Positions 52,081 through 60,788 of a stretch of DNA of 64,000 nt are shown here, one piece after another; positions within the stretch are counted from its first letter, which is position 1, and each line of letters starts with the position of its first letter. The translations under genes were made by a program, and so were the position numbers. Location: assembly GCA_044508265.1 (NCBI GenBank), contig JBIQIB010000005.1, positions 1 to 64,000 on the forward strand. Reading direction: 5' to 3'. The notes beneath the pieces are model-generated. The model did no database searches. It saw only the letters and a list, made by a program, of their open reading frames with translations, and had not been told where the DNA came from. The stretch is from JAEZDP01 sp044508265 (lineage in GTDB: Bacteria; Acidobacteriota; Vicinamibacteria; Vicinamibacterales; Vicinamibacteraceae).

Positions 52081-52808
52081 TTGTCTCCCTGTGCTCAGAC
52101 GCTGCCGCCATCAGTGAACTGGCGGCTTCCCGTGTTGCCGACCTGCTGCGCGCGCGGCCGACGGCCGTCCTCGGCCTGCCCACCGGCCGCACCCCCATCC
52201 AGATGTACGCGGAGCTCGTGCGGATGCACAAGGAGGAAGGGCTCGACTTCTCGCAGGCGACCTCGTTCAACCTGGACGAGTTCGTGGGCATCGGCCCAGA
52301 CCATCCCGGCAGCTATCACGCCTACATGGCGGAACACCTGTTCAATCACGTGAACCTGCCGGCGCAGCGCGCACACCTGCTCGACGGGCTCGCCTCCGAC
52401 CTCGACGCCGAGTGCGACCGCTACGAGGTGAGCATCGTCGACGCCGGCGGGCTCGACCTGCAGATCCTCGGCATCGGCGCCAACGGCCACATCGGTTTCA
52501 ACGAGCCGGCCGACGGCCTGTCGGCGCGCACGCACCGGGTGGCGCTGCTGCCCGAGTCACGCGAGGGGAATGCCGTGTTCTTCGGCGGACGCGTGGCCGA
52601 CGTCCCGCGCGAGGCGCTCTCGATGGGCATGGGCACCATTCTCAAGGCGCGGCGCATCCTGCTCCTCGCCACGGGGGCGGGGAAGCGCGACGCCATCGAG
52701 GCCGCGGTGCGCGGGCCGGTGACCACGCGCGTGCCGGCGTCGTTCCTGCAGCTGCATCCGTCCGTCGAGATCCTCTGCGACAACGACGCGGCGGCCGGTC
52801 TGCGCTGA
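52077..52808 (+). CDS. nagB: Glucosamine-6-phosphate deaminase
   Basis: A 243-residue NagB: it converts glucosamine-6-phosphate to fructose-6-phosphate and ammonia. LGLPTGRTPIQMYAELVRMH binds the phosphate; TSFNLDEFVGIGPDHPGSYH and LGIGANGHIGFNEPADGLSA carry the catalytic aspartates and histidine. The length is typical. It starts with GTG at 52077, overlapping the nagK stop (GTGA), which gives tight coupling. It faces murQ head-on. No deacetylase nagA is in this operon; the LmbE enzymes at 14-16 kb act on related bonds but are exported. Confidence 0.9.
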   Translation: MIVSLCSDAAAISELAASRVADLLRARPTAVLGLPTGRTPIQMYAELVRMHKEEGLDFSQATSFNLDEFVGIGPDHPGSYHAYMAEHLFNHVNLPAQRAHLLDGLASDLDAECDRYEVSIVDAGGLDLQILGIGANGHIGFNEPADGLSARTHRVALLPESREGNAVFFGGRVADVPREALSMGMGTILKARRILLLATGAGKRDAIEAAVRGPVTTRVPASFLQLHPSVEILCDNDAAAGLR

Positions 52809-52858
52809 CGGCCGGTCTGCGCTGATCTACAGGGACGTGGGGCGCGGGCGGCGCGCGC

Positions 52859-53818
52859 CTACTTGTTGTCCGGATCCGGCAGGCCGAGCAGCTCGCGCAG
52901 CCGCGGGGCGACGTCCTCGCCCACGGCCTCGCGGATCGAGTCGTTCGACTTGCGCAGCCGGACGAGCGCCTTCGACAGCGACAGCCCCGTCTTGTGCATC
53001 ACGATCGCGGCCTTCACGTCGTTGCGGGCGGCCTTCAGCAGCTTGCCGGCCGCCTCGGTGTCGAGTCCGGTCGCCATCGAGATGATCCGCCGGCCCCGAT
53101 CCTTCAGCTTCTCGTTGGTGGTCTGCAGGTCGACCATGAGGTTGCCGTAGGTCTTGCCGGTGCGCACCATCGCGACGGTGGTGAGCATGTTCAGCACCAT
53201 CTTCGTGGCGGTGCCGGCCTTGAGCCGGGTCGAACCGGCCAGCACCTCGGGGCCGACGTCGGGCGCGATCAGCAGGTCAACGAAGTTCTGGAGTTCGTTG
53301 CCGGGCCAGCACGTCACGAAGATGATGCGCAGCCCCGCCTTCCTGGCGCGCGTGAGGGCGCCACGGACGAACGGCGTCACGCCGCTCGCGGAGATGCCGA
53401 TGACCACGTCGCGCTTCTGCGGCCGCAGCCGGGCGATGGCACGCGAGCCCTCTTCGTAGTCGTCCTCGACGCCTTCCTTGGGGACGAACACGGCGTCCTT
53501 GCCCCCGGCCATGATCGCCCGCACGCGCGTCGGCGGCACGCCGAAGGTGGGCGGCATCTCGGCCGCCTCGACGATCCCCAGCCGCCCGCTGGTGCCGGCG
53601 CCGACGAAGATGATGCGGCCGCCCTTCCGGAGCGACTCCACGATCATCTGGACGCCGTTGGCGATGCGCTCGCGCTCGCGGTGGACCGCCGTCACCACCT
53701 TCCGGTCCTCGTTGACCATCAGGTCGATGATGTCGGCGATGGGAGCCTTGTCGAGGTCGATGCTGTTCGGGTTGATGGCTTCGGAGGGCAGTGCCTCCCA
53801 CTTGGACGACCTGGACAT
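52859..53818 (-). CDS. murQ: N-acetylmuramic acid 6-phosphate etherase
   Basis: A 319-residue SIS-domain etherase that splits MurNAc-6-phosphate into GlcNAc-6-phosphate and lactate, the key step of cell-wall sugar recycling. The N-terminal part is SEAINPNSIDLDKAPIADII; the SIS domain has GRIIFVGAGTSGRLGIVEAA, EMPPTFGVPP, DVVIGISASGVTPFVRGAL and LKAGTATKMVLNMLTTVAMV, all family hallmarks. The ATG at 53818 has GGGAG 7 bases upstream. It is convergent with nagB. Together with nagK and nagB it forms a short MurNAc/GlcNAc catabolic set. Confidence 0.95.
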   Translation of the reverse strand: MSRSSKWEALPSEAINPNSIDLDKAPIADIIDLMVNEDRKVVTAVHRERERIANGVQMIVESLRKGGRIIFVGAGTSGRLGIVEAAEMPPTFGVPPTRVRAIMAGGKDAVFVPKEGVEDDYEEGSRAIARLRPQKRDVVIGISASGVTPFVRGALTRARKAGLRIIFVTCWPGNELQNFVDLLIAPDVGPEVLAGSTRLKAGTATKMVLNMLTTVAMVRTGKTYGNLMVDLQTTNEKLKDRGRRIISMATGLDTEAAGKLLKAARNDVKAAIVMHKTGLSLSKALVRLRKSNDSIREAVGEDVAPRLRELLGLPDPDNK

Positions 53819-53895
53819 GGACTCGCTCCCGAGCGCATGGGGCGCGCGGCAGCCTCGGAGCGTAGCGCGGTGGTCCGGTGGTGTCAACGCGCGCG

Positions 53896-53995
53896 NNNNN
53901 NNNNNNNNNNNNNNNNNNNNNNNNNNNNNNNNNNNNNNNNNNNNNNNNNNNNNNNNNNNNNNNNNNNNNNNNNNNNNNNNNNNNNNNNNNNNNNN
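53896..53995. other. Assembly gap (100 N), artefact: flanks are identical
   Basis: The 55 bases at 53841-53895 recur exactly at 53996-54050. The contigs overlap by 55 bases, so the murQ-moxR space is about 117 bases rather than 272. No palindromic repeat copy is involved here. Confidence 0.9.
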
Positions 53996-54077
53996 GGCGC
54001 GCGGCAGCCTCGGAGCGTAGCGCGGTGGTCCGGTGGTGTCAACGCGCGCGGCCGCGCATCGCCGGCGGCGCAGCAGG

Positions 54078-54083
54078 TACTAT
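54078..54083 (+). promoter_or_regulatory. Possible -10 box of a leaderless transcript, moxR operon
   Basis: TACTAT is followed by TGCGCGC and the GTG start at 54091. The transcript would begin at or next to the start codon. No ribosome binding site or -35 box is present. Confidence 0.35.
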
Positions 54084-54090
54084 TGCGCGC

Positions 54091-55095
54091 GTGACGACAC
54101 CGCCCGAAACCATGCCGTCCGTCGACCAGGCCCATGACCTGGGCCGGCGGCTCGAGCACGAGATCGCACGCACGATCGTCGGCCAGCGGCAGGTGATCCG
54201 CGAGATCCTCATCACCTTCTTCGCCGGAGGGCATTGCCTGCTGCGCGGCGTGCCCGGCCTGGCCAAGACCCTCATCATCAAGACGCTGGCGCGCTCGATC
54301 GAGCTGTCGTTCAACCGCATCCAGTTCACGCCCGACCTGATGCCGTCCGACATCGTCGGCGCGGAGGTGATGGAGGAGGAGCGCACGACGGGACGCCGCG
54401 AGATCCGCTTCATGCGCGGGCCGGTCTTCGCGCACATCCTGCTCGCCGACGAGATCAACAGGACGCCGCCACGCACGCAGGCCGCGCTGCTCGAGGCGAT
54501 GCAGGAACGGCAGGTGACCGTCGGCGGGGTGCGGTACGAACTGCCGGCGCCGCAGTTCGTCCTGGCGACGCAGAACCCCATCGAGCAGGAAGGCACGTAC
54601 GCGCTGCCCGAGGCCCAGCTGGATCGGTTCCTGCTCAACGTCGTCATCGGCTATCCGTCGGCGGACGAAGAGCGCGCGATGCTCCAGCAGACCACGTCGG
54701 CGCTGCCGGCGGAGGCCACCGTGGTGGCGTCAGGCGACGACATCCTTGCCGTGCATCGGCTCGTGCGCGACGTGCCCGTCGCCTCGAACGTCGTGGACTA
54801 CGCCACCCGGCTCGTGCGGGCGACGCGGCCCGGAGAGGCCGACGCGGTGGACGTCGTCCGCGACTACGTGCGATGGGGAGCCGGGCCGCGGGCCGGACAG
54901 GCGCTGCTCCTGTGCGGCAAGGCGCGCGCGCTGCTCGACGGCCGCGCGACGGTGTCGATCGACGACATCCGCGCGCTGGCGCCGCCCGTCCTGCGGCATC
55001 GCGTCCTGCTGAACTTCCAGGCCGAAGCGGAAGGGCTCACGGCCGACGCCATCGTGGACCGGCTCCTCGCCGCGGTTCCAGCCGCCGCCCGCTGA
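54091..55095 (+). CDS. MoxR-family AAA+ ATPase
   Basis: A 334-residue MoxR chaperone-type ATPase. IVGQRQVIREILITFFAGGH leads to the Walker A variant RGVPGLAKTLIIKTL, then the LMPSDIVGAEVMEE region, Walker B ILLADEINRTPPRTQAALLE, AMQERQVTVGG and ATQNPIEQEGTYALPEAQLD. Such proteins insert metals or activate VWA-domain partners; here the partner is the DUF58/BatA set directly downstream. I use the GTG at 54091; the ATG at 54112 would remove seven residues. A TACTAT box lies 7 bases before the GTG. Confidence 0.93.
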   Translation: MTTPPETMPSVDQAHDLGRRLEHEIARTIVGQRQVIREILITFFAGGHCLLRGVPGLAKTLIIKTLARSIELSFNRIQFTPDLMPSDIVGAEVMEEERTTGRREIRFMRGPVFAHILLADEINRTPPRTQAALLEAMQERQVTVGGVRYELPAPQFVLATQNPIEQEGTYALPEAQLDRFLLNVVIGYPSADEERAMLQQTTSALPAEATVVASGDDILAVHRLVRDVPVASNVVDYATRLVRATRPGEADAVDVVRDYVRWGAGPRAGQALLLCGKARALLDGRATVSIDDIRALAPPVLRHRVLLNFQAEAEGLTADAIVDRLLAAVPAAAR

Positions 55096-55102
55096 CCCCC
55101 GC

Positions 55103-55996
55103 ATGCCGCACCTCGACCCGGCGCTGCTCGCCCGCATTGCCGACCTCGAGCTCGCGGCACGCCTGATTGTCGAAGGCGCACGGCTGGGTGCGCACCGCAG
55201 CGCCTACGTCGGGACTGGCGCCGAGTTCCAGCAGATGCGCGCCTACCTGCCGGGCGACGACGTCAAGCACCTCGACTGGAAGCACTACGCGCGCACCGAT
55301 CGGCTGTTCACGCGCGTCCATCGCCAGACCTCGGAATGGCCGGTGATGATCGCCCTCGACACCAGTGGATCGATGGGGTTCGGCGGGCCTGACGGCATCA
55401 CGAAGCTGCGCATGGCGACCCTGCTCGCGGCAGCCCTCGCCTACGTGCTGATTGATCGGGACGACGCCGCCGGCCTGGTGACGCACGCCGAGACGATCGG
55501 CACGATGCTGCCAGCGCGCACCGGCCGGCCGCACCTGCTGCGCATCCTCGGCACGCTGCAGCGCACGACGACACATGGCCTGACGGACCTGGCCGCTGCC
55601 GTACGGCGGACCGCACTCCGCCTCGGGCGCCGCGGCATGATCGTGCTCGTCTCCGACCTCTACGACGAGGCGGGCTGGCACCGCGCGATGCGTGAGGTGC
55701 GCCAGATGGGCCACGAGGTCGCGCTGCTGCACGTGCTCGCCCCTGGCGAGCTGACGCTGGAGGCCAGCGGCGACCTGGAGTTCGTCGACCTCGAGACGGG
55801 CGGGCGTGTCGTCGCGCAGGCGACGGCGATCAAGCCGGACTACGACAGGGCGATGGCGGGCTTCGTGGCACGGCAGCGTGCCGTGGCCGCGCGCGAGGGG
55901 ATGACGTACGTGGAGGCCTTCACCGACAGGCCCCCGGATGCCGTGCTGCGGACCCTGGCGCAGGCGCGCCTGCGTCAGGGAGGTCCACTCTGGTGA
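55103..55996 (+). CDS. DUF58 (VWA-like) protein
   Basis: A 297-residue DUF58 protein with the conserved YLPGDDVKHLDWKHYARTD core and a VWA-like domain with the MIDAS motif DTSGSMGFGG. Such proteins are the regular second gene of MoxR operons and probably bind divalent metal in the assembly or stress process. There is no signal peptide, so it is cytoplasmic. It follows moxR by seven bases and overlaps the next gene by four. Confidence 0.9.
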   Translation: MPHLDPALLARIADLELAARLIVEGARLGAHRSAYVGTGAEFQQMRAYLPGDDVKHLDWKHYARTDRLFTRVHRQTSEWPVMIALDTSGSMGFGGPDGITKLRMATLLAAALAYVLIDRDDAAGLVTHAETIGTMLPARTGRPHLLRILGTLQRTTTHGLTDLAAAVRRTALRLGRRGMIVLVSDLYDEAGWHRAMREVRQMGHEVALLHVLAPGELTLEASGDLEFVDLETGGRVVAQATAIKPDYDRAMAGFVARQRAVAAREGMTYVEAFTDRPPDAVLRTLAQARLRQGGPLW

Positions 55997-57204
55997 CCTG
56001 GGCGGCACCGCTTGCGTGGCTGCTGGCCATCGGCGTGCTGGGGCCGCTCGCGGCACACCTGCTGTCGCGGCGCACGCCAACGACGCACGCGTTCCCCACG
56101 TTGCGGTTCGTGCGGGCCGCTGCGACGTCGGCCCGCCGTCTGCGCACGCTGCACGACCCGTGGCTGCTGGCGCTCAGGATGGCCGTCGTGCTGACGATCG
56201 CGGGCGCCGCTGCGGGGCCGACGCTGGCGACGTCGTGGCGTGAACGTCAGTGGGAGGCGCCGCTCCACACGGCGTATGTCCATGCGCCGTCGGCGCTCGC
56301 GACGCACGCGCCAGGCACGCCGGCCCCGCGCGACGCGCGTGCCGCCGCCGCACGCACCGGGGGAGGCGGCACACGCGCGTGGCACTACGAAGGCCGGCCG
56401 CTGCGTCAGTCGCTCGCCATGGCCACCGAGGATCTCCTGCGCCTGCGATCGGCGCGCCGCCTGATCGTCGTCCAGTGGAGCGGCGATGTCCGTGAGCTGT
56501 CTCCGGCAGACCTGCGCGCTGTCCCGAGCGACATCGGCGTGCGGCTCGAGCCCGCGTCGACGCCGGCGAGAACCGCCGAAGAACCCGCCCCGTCTGTTGC
56601 CATCGAGCATGCTCCGGCCGACGCTGCTGCCGCCGCGGTCCTCGAGCAGATCACGACGCGTGACGCCAGCCTGCCCATCACCGTCGTCTGGCCGGCGGCA
56701 CCGTCCCGAGACGAGCTGGTGGCGGAGATGCGTCCGGCGACTGGCGTCGCCGACGGCATCCTGTGGCGCATGCAGGTCGATCCCCGGCTGCAGGATGCCG
56801 CACGTCGGTCTCGCCGGGATGCGCGAACGGCTGAAGCCCGCCGGCTGGCGCCCGCGCGCGCACATCCCCTCGCCATCGGCAGCGACGGCGACGTGCTGCT
56901 GTGGGGCGGCGTCTGGCGGGAAGCGTTGCTGCTGGTGCTCGACGCGCATCCGCGCGATCCCGTGTCCCTCTGGACCGTGCGCGCTGCGGAGGACGCCGCG
57001 CGGGCAGCCATCGGCTGGCCGCGCGAGTCGCGTCGCTGGACGTCCGAAGAGCTCGCCGCCCATGAGCGTGCGCCAGGCACTCCGCCGGCCGCAGACCTGC
57101 CCGAAGGCCTCGACACGCGCTGGTGGTGGCTCGCCGCGCTCGTCCTCCTGCTTGCCGAGCAGATCATCCGCCGCCGGCCCGGTCTCGCGAGTCATGACGT
57201 CTGA
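55993..57204 (+). CDS. BatA-like membrane protein of the MoxR cluster
   Basis: A 403-residue protein with an N-terminal BatA-type membrane segment (WAAPLAWLLAIGVLGPLAAH, then LLSRRTPTTHAFPTLRFVRA), another helix near residues 60-80, a large Ala/Pro/Arg-rich middle with no obvious catalytic motif, and a final helix RWWWLAALVLLLAEQIIRRR. In other genomes the third gene of these operons encodes a BatA or VWA membrane protein; here the VWA MIDAS motif is not seen. It starts with GTG at 55993 inside the DUF58 stop (GTGA). Confidence 0.75.
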   Translation: MTWAAPLAWLLAIGVLGPLAAHLLSRRTPTTHAFPTLRFVRAAATSARRLRTLHDPWLLALRMAVVLTIAGAAAGPTLATSWRERQWEAPLHTAYVHAPSALATHAPGTPAPRDARAAAARTGGGGTRAWHYEGRPLRQSLAMATEDLLRLRSARRLIVVQWSGDVRELSPADLRAVPSDIGVRLEPASTPARTAEEPAPSVAIEHAPADAAAAAVLEQITTRDASLPITVVWPAAPSRDELVAEMRPATGVADGILWRMQVDPRLQDAARRSRRDARTAEARRLAPARAHPLAIGSDGDVLLWGGVWREALLLVLDAHPRDPVSLWTVRAAEDAARAAIGWPRESRRWTSEELAAHERAPGTPPAADLPEGLDTRWWWLAALVLLLAEQIIRRRPGLASHDV

Positions 57205-59224
57205 CGAACCTGCATCCGACACGCACGACGCCGGCAGCGCGCACCGCGCGCTGCGACACTGGCGCGCCCGTGGCTGGTGGCGCTGGCGTGCGCTTGCTGT
57301 CGTCGAGGCAGGCGTCTGGGGCCTTGCCGCGGGCGTCGCGGCGGTGGCGCTCGGCGGACGCGCTCCCGTTGCTCTGGCCGCGGCAGTCGGCGTGGCGGCC
57401 TGGCGCGCCTGGGCGGACGCGGCGGCTCGCGACGTCCGGACGATGCTGCGTGCGAGCGAGGCGCGCTGGCCGGCGCTCGGCAACGCCCTCATGGCCTGGC
57501 ACGAGGTGGACCGCGGCACGCTCATGGCATCGCCGGTGTTTCGCGACCGGCTGGCGCAGCAGGCGCGCTCCGCCCTGGTGCCAGGTCGCTGGCCCGCACC
57601 GCGCAGCCCCCGTGCGTGGGGCGCCGCGCTGGTGACGCTCGCACTGTCCCTGACGCTGTTGCTCGTCATGCCGCAAAGCCGTGGCGTCCCCGACGTTGTG
57701 CGGCCGGGGCTGCGCACCGACGAGGCACGATCCCTCGCGGTCAGCGTAAGCGTGCGCTATCGCATTACGCCGCCCGCGTACACACGACACCCCGCGGTCG
57801 AGACGAGCGACGCGACAGCGGTGGAAGCGCTCGTCGGCAGCCGCCTCGACGTCGAACTCGACGGCCTGCCTGACGGCGCGCGCGCGCAGTTCGCCGGCGC
57901 TGCGCTGTCGCTCGACTCGAGTGACGCCGGCCGTGGCACGGCGTCCACGACCGTGCGTGAGACGGGCCTCCTGACCGTCACGCACGCCGACGGCAGCCCG
58001 TTGATCGTGACGGCGGTCCAGGCCGTGCCCGACCGGCCGCCGCTCGTGCGCATCCCCACCCCGGGGCAGGACCTCCGCATCACCGACGTCACGCGCCGCA
58101 TTCCCATCGAGGTCGACGCGAGCGACGACCTCGGGCTGGCGAGCCTGCGCGTGCGCTACACCCACGTCACCGGCAGCGGCGAGACGTTCGAGTTCGTGGA
58201 CGGCGAGTTGCCGGTGGCGGTGAGCCGATCGACAGACGCGTGGCGCGCCCGCGGCACCCTCGACCTGGCCGCGCTTCAACTCGCGCCGGGCGACAGCGTC
58301 GTCTACTGGGCGATCGCGAGGGACGGTCGCTCGGACGCCGCCGGCCTTTCCGAGTCTGAGCGGTACCTCGTCGAGGTGCCGCGGCCGGGCCAGCTGGCCG
58401 CCGGCGACTTCAGCCTGCCCGAGGCCGAACAGCGCTATGCGCTGAGCCAGCGGATGGTCATCCAGCTCACCGAGCAACTGCGTGAACGGCGCGGAGAACT
58501 GCCCGACGACGAATACACGCGCGAGGCGCAGGGGCTTGCCGCGCAGCAGCGGCGCGTCCGCGCGGAGTTCGTCTTCCTCATGGGCGGCGAGGTCGTGGAC
58601 GAGGTCGAAGAGGCGGCGCACTCGCATGACGTCGAGGCCGGACGGCTCGACAACAGCGGTCAACGGGAGTTGCTCGAGGCCGTGCGCCAGATGGCGCAGG
58701 CGGAGCAGCGGCTCACCGATGCGGACCTCGACGCCGCGCTGCCGTTCGAGTACCGCGCGCTCGAGGCCCTCCAGGCGGCGTTCGGCAAGGCGCGGTACTT
58801 CATGCGGACGCTGCCGGTCAGGGTAGCCATAGACCCGGACAGACGGGGCACGGGTGACCTGGCGCTTGCCGGCGCCTCGACGTGGGCACGTACGCCGCTG
58901 CCGCCCAACGCTGCCGCGCGTGGACGTCATGCGCTCGGCGCGCTGCTCGCGCTCACACCTGCGACCGCCGCCGTTGACGTCGCCCGCGTCGCGGACGATC
59001 TGCTGGCGCTCGACGCCGACACCGTCGAATGGCTGACGGCGGTGCAGGCGCTCACCGCCGCGTATGGCGCCGAGGTCGCCGACGCCGAGCGTCAGCGCGC
59101 GATAGACGCCGCGGCCGCCGCCCTCCGCGACAGGCTGGCGGCGGGCAGTCCGCAGGTCGTCCCGCTCGCGCTCCCGGTCGGACGCGACGAGGCTGCACTG
59201 GCGTCGGCCGGAGGGCCACGATGA
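57194..59224 (+). CDS. DUF4175-family membrane protein
   Basis: A 676-residue protein with two N-terminal membrane segments (about 33-62 and 134-157, the latter ALVTLALSLTLLLVMPQSRG), then a large soluble part (about 160-676) with beta-rich segments such as VSVSVRYRITPPAYTRHPAV and SDDLGLASLRVRYTHVTGSG, and a helical, charged C-terminal region (QAQGLAAQQRRVRAEFVFLM is near EVVDEVEEAAHSHDVE). That is the DUF4175 layout. It overlaps the BatA-like gene by 11 bases and the next by 4. Function is not known; it is a standing member of MoxR-DUF58-BatA clusters in Acidobacteriota and relatives. Confidence 0.78.
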   Translation: MTSDEPASDTHDAGSAHRALRHWRARGWWRWRALAVVEAGVWGLAAGVAAVALGGRAPVALAAAVGVAAWRAWADAAARDVRTMLRASEARWPALGNALMAWHEVDRGTLMASPVFRDRLAQQARSALVPGRWPAPRSPRAWGAALVTLALSLTLLLVMPQSRGVPDVVRPGLRTDEARSLAVSVSVRYRITPPAYTRHPAVETSDATAVEALVGSRLDVELDGLPDGARAQFAGAALSLDSSDAGRGTASTTVRETGLLTVTHADGSPLIVTAVQAVPDRPPLVRIPTPGQDLRITDVTRRIPIEVDASDDLGLASLRVRYTHVTGSGETFEFVDGELPVAVSRSTDAWRARGTLDLAALQLAPGDSVVYWAIARDGRSDAAGLSESERYLVEVPRPGQLAAGDFSLPEAEQRYALSQRMVIQLTEQLRERRGELPDDEYTREAQGLAAQQRRVRAEFVFLMGGEVVDEVEEAAHSHDVEAGRLDNSGQRELLEAVRQMAQAEQRLTDADLDAALPFEYRALEALQAAFGKARYFMRTLPVRVAIDPDRRGTGDLALAGASTWARTPLPPNAAARGRHALGALLALTPATAAVDVARVADDLLALDADTVEWLTAVQALTAAYGAEVADAERQRAIDAAAAALRDRLAAGSPQVVPLALPVGRDEAALASAGGPR

Positions 59225-59691
59225 ACGCGTCGGTGACACAGCTGCTCAGGGGCGTTGTCCTGCTTGGCGTCGCCGCCGCGGTGCTCGACCCTGGCTGTTC
59301 CACGCGGGAGCCGGCGCCCGTCCGCCTCGTCGTCGGTTCTTCCGTCGCCGCGAGCGAGGCGGATGCTCTCGAACGAGCGGTGCGGGACGCGGGCTTCGAC
59401 ATGGATCGCGATGCCGGGCCGGGCGCGATCCAGGTTGCCGCCGGCTCGCCACGCGAGATCGTCGCCGCGGCCCGCGCCTCGACGCTGGCGCTGGCCGTCC
59501 GTCCCAGGCCGCGTCCGCACATCGTCGGGCTCGGCGCGCCCGCAGCGCCCGTCGCGGGACTTGCCCTCACGCTGCAGGTGTCCGTCGCCGACGTGCCAGT
59601 CGAGCAGGACGACCTCGTCGTACGCGTGCGCGACGCCCTCGCTGGCCGCCTCGTCGGCAGCGCGCCTGTGCCCGCGCCTGCGACCCCGTCG
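59221..59691 (+). CDS. Exported protein of the MoxR cluster, N-terminal part (3' end lost in gap)
   Basis: The 157 visible residues have a signal or anchor segment (LLRGVVLLGVAAAVLDPGCS; possible lipobox cysteine near residue 26) followed by alternating strands and helices (VRLVVGSSVAASEADALERA; ALAVRPRPRPHIVGLGAPAA) without a recognised motif. It is coupled to the DUF4175 gene by ATGA. The frame is cut by the gap, and the coding piece after the gap (59792-60746) is probably the rest of the same protein. Confidence 0.7.
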
Positions 59692-59791
59692 NNNNNNNNN
59701 NNNNNNNNNNNNNNNNNNNNNNNNNNNNNNNNNNNNNNNNNNNNNNNNNNNNNNNNNNNNNNNNNNNNNNNNNNNNNNNNNNNNNNNNNNN
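59692..59791. other. Assembly gap (100 N), genuine missing sequence
   Basis: The flanks do not match each other, so sequence is missing. It lies in the middle of a coding region. The reading frames on the two sides differ modulo three if the length were exactly 100, so 100 is only a placeholder if the two pieces are one gene. Confidence 0.85.
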
Positions 59792-60746
59792 CACAATCGT
59801 GGCGGGCCTCGATGCGTTGACGTCTGCTGACGTATCCGACCTGGTACGCCGCGTTCGCGACGAGGGACAGTCGGTGGTGTTGCTGGCCGACGGGCCGTTG
59901 CCAGCGGGCAGGCTCGGGGCGCTCTGGCCGCAGCAGGCAGGGCCCGTGCGGACGCGCGCCACGCCGGCCATGCTCTCCATTGGCGCGCACGGAATGGCGG
60001 CGCGCGAATGGCTTGCCCCTGGCGCCATGGCAACGGATGCCACGCCGCTGGCGTATCTTGCGGCATCCCCGGCAGTGCCCGTCGTATGGGGCCGCGCGTT
60101 CGGCGCCGGCCATGTCGTCCTGATGGCGGCGCTCGACACGTGGCGGTGGCGTGGCGACGATGACGGCGCGCACGACGCCGCCTGGCAGGCGCTGGTGTCG
60201 TCGCTGGCGGCACTGCCGAAGCAGGAGGGGCTGCACGTCTGGCGCGTGTCGAACGGCCTGAATGACGAGGTGCATCTCGCGCACGCGGCCGGCGTGGATC
60301 AGCGCGACACGCCGCACTGGACGACGCAGTGGGTGGCGGACGCGGGGGAGGGCGACGTCGAAGGCGCCGGTCCACAGCAGGTTCGTGCCACCATGGTGCG
60401 CACCGAGACCGGCTGGCGAGGCGTGATGACCGTGCCGGCGGGCACGACGCCGGTAGACGTGACGCCGCAGGCATCCGATACGTCAGCGTTTACTGACGGG
60501 CGGCTGCGGGTCGCGAGTGCCGCAACGACGCCGGTCGGATGGGACGACGTCGAGCGCGTCGTCTCGGCGAACGGGGGCACGGTGGTGTCGGGTGAAGCGC
60601 TTGTGGCGGCGCTGCGGAACGCGGCCGCGGAACGTGACGTCGCCGGCCCGCGCTGGTTCGCCACGCGACAGTGGTGGTACGCCGCGTGGATCGTCGCCGC
60701 GCTGGGAGGCGAGTGGTGGCTGCGGCGTCTCGCGAGGCGCCGCTAG
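59792..60746 (+). CDS. Membrane-anchored protein of the MoxR cluster, C-terminal part (5' end lost in gap)
   Basis: About 317 residues of open frame begin at the gap (TIVAGLDALTSADVSDLVRR, VRDEGQSVVLLADGPLPAG), which resembles the glutamine-amidotransferase-like or BatA-type domains seen at the end of MoxR clusters. It ends with one membrane helix and a basic tail (WYAAWIVAALGGEWWLRRLA). It is likely the continuation of the protein at 59221-59691. The TldD gene starts 42 bases after it. Confidence 0.7.
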
Positions 60747-60788
60747 CGGTCTGGCACGCGCCAGAGCGGACAGAGGAGGGGGAGGAGC

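Noticed and set aside
53841..54050. 55-base direct repeat upstream of moxR as a regulatory duplication
   Set aside because: Its exact length equals the duplications at two other gaps, so it is an assembly artefact.
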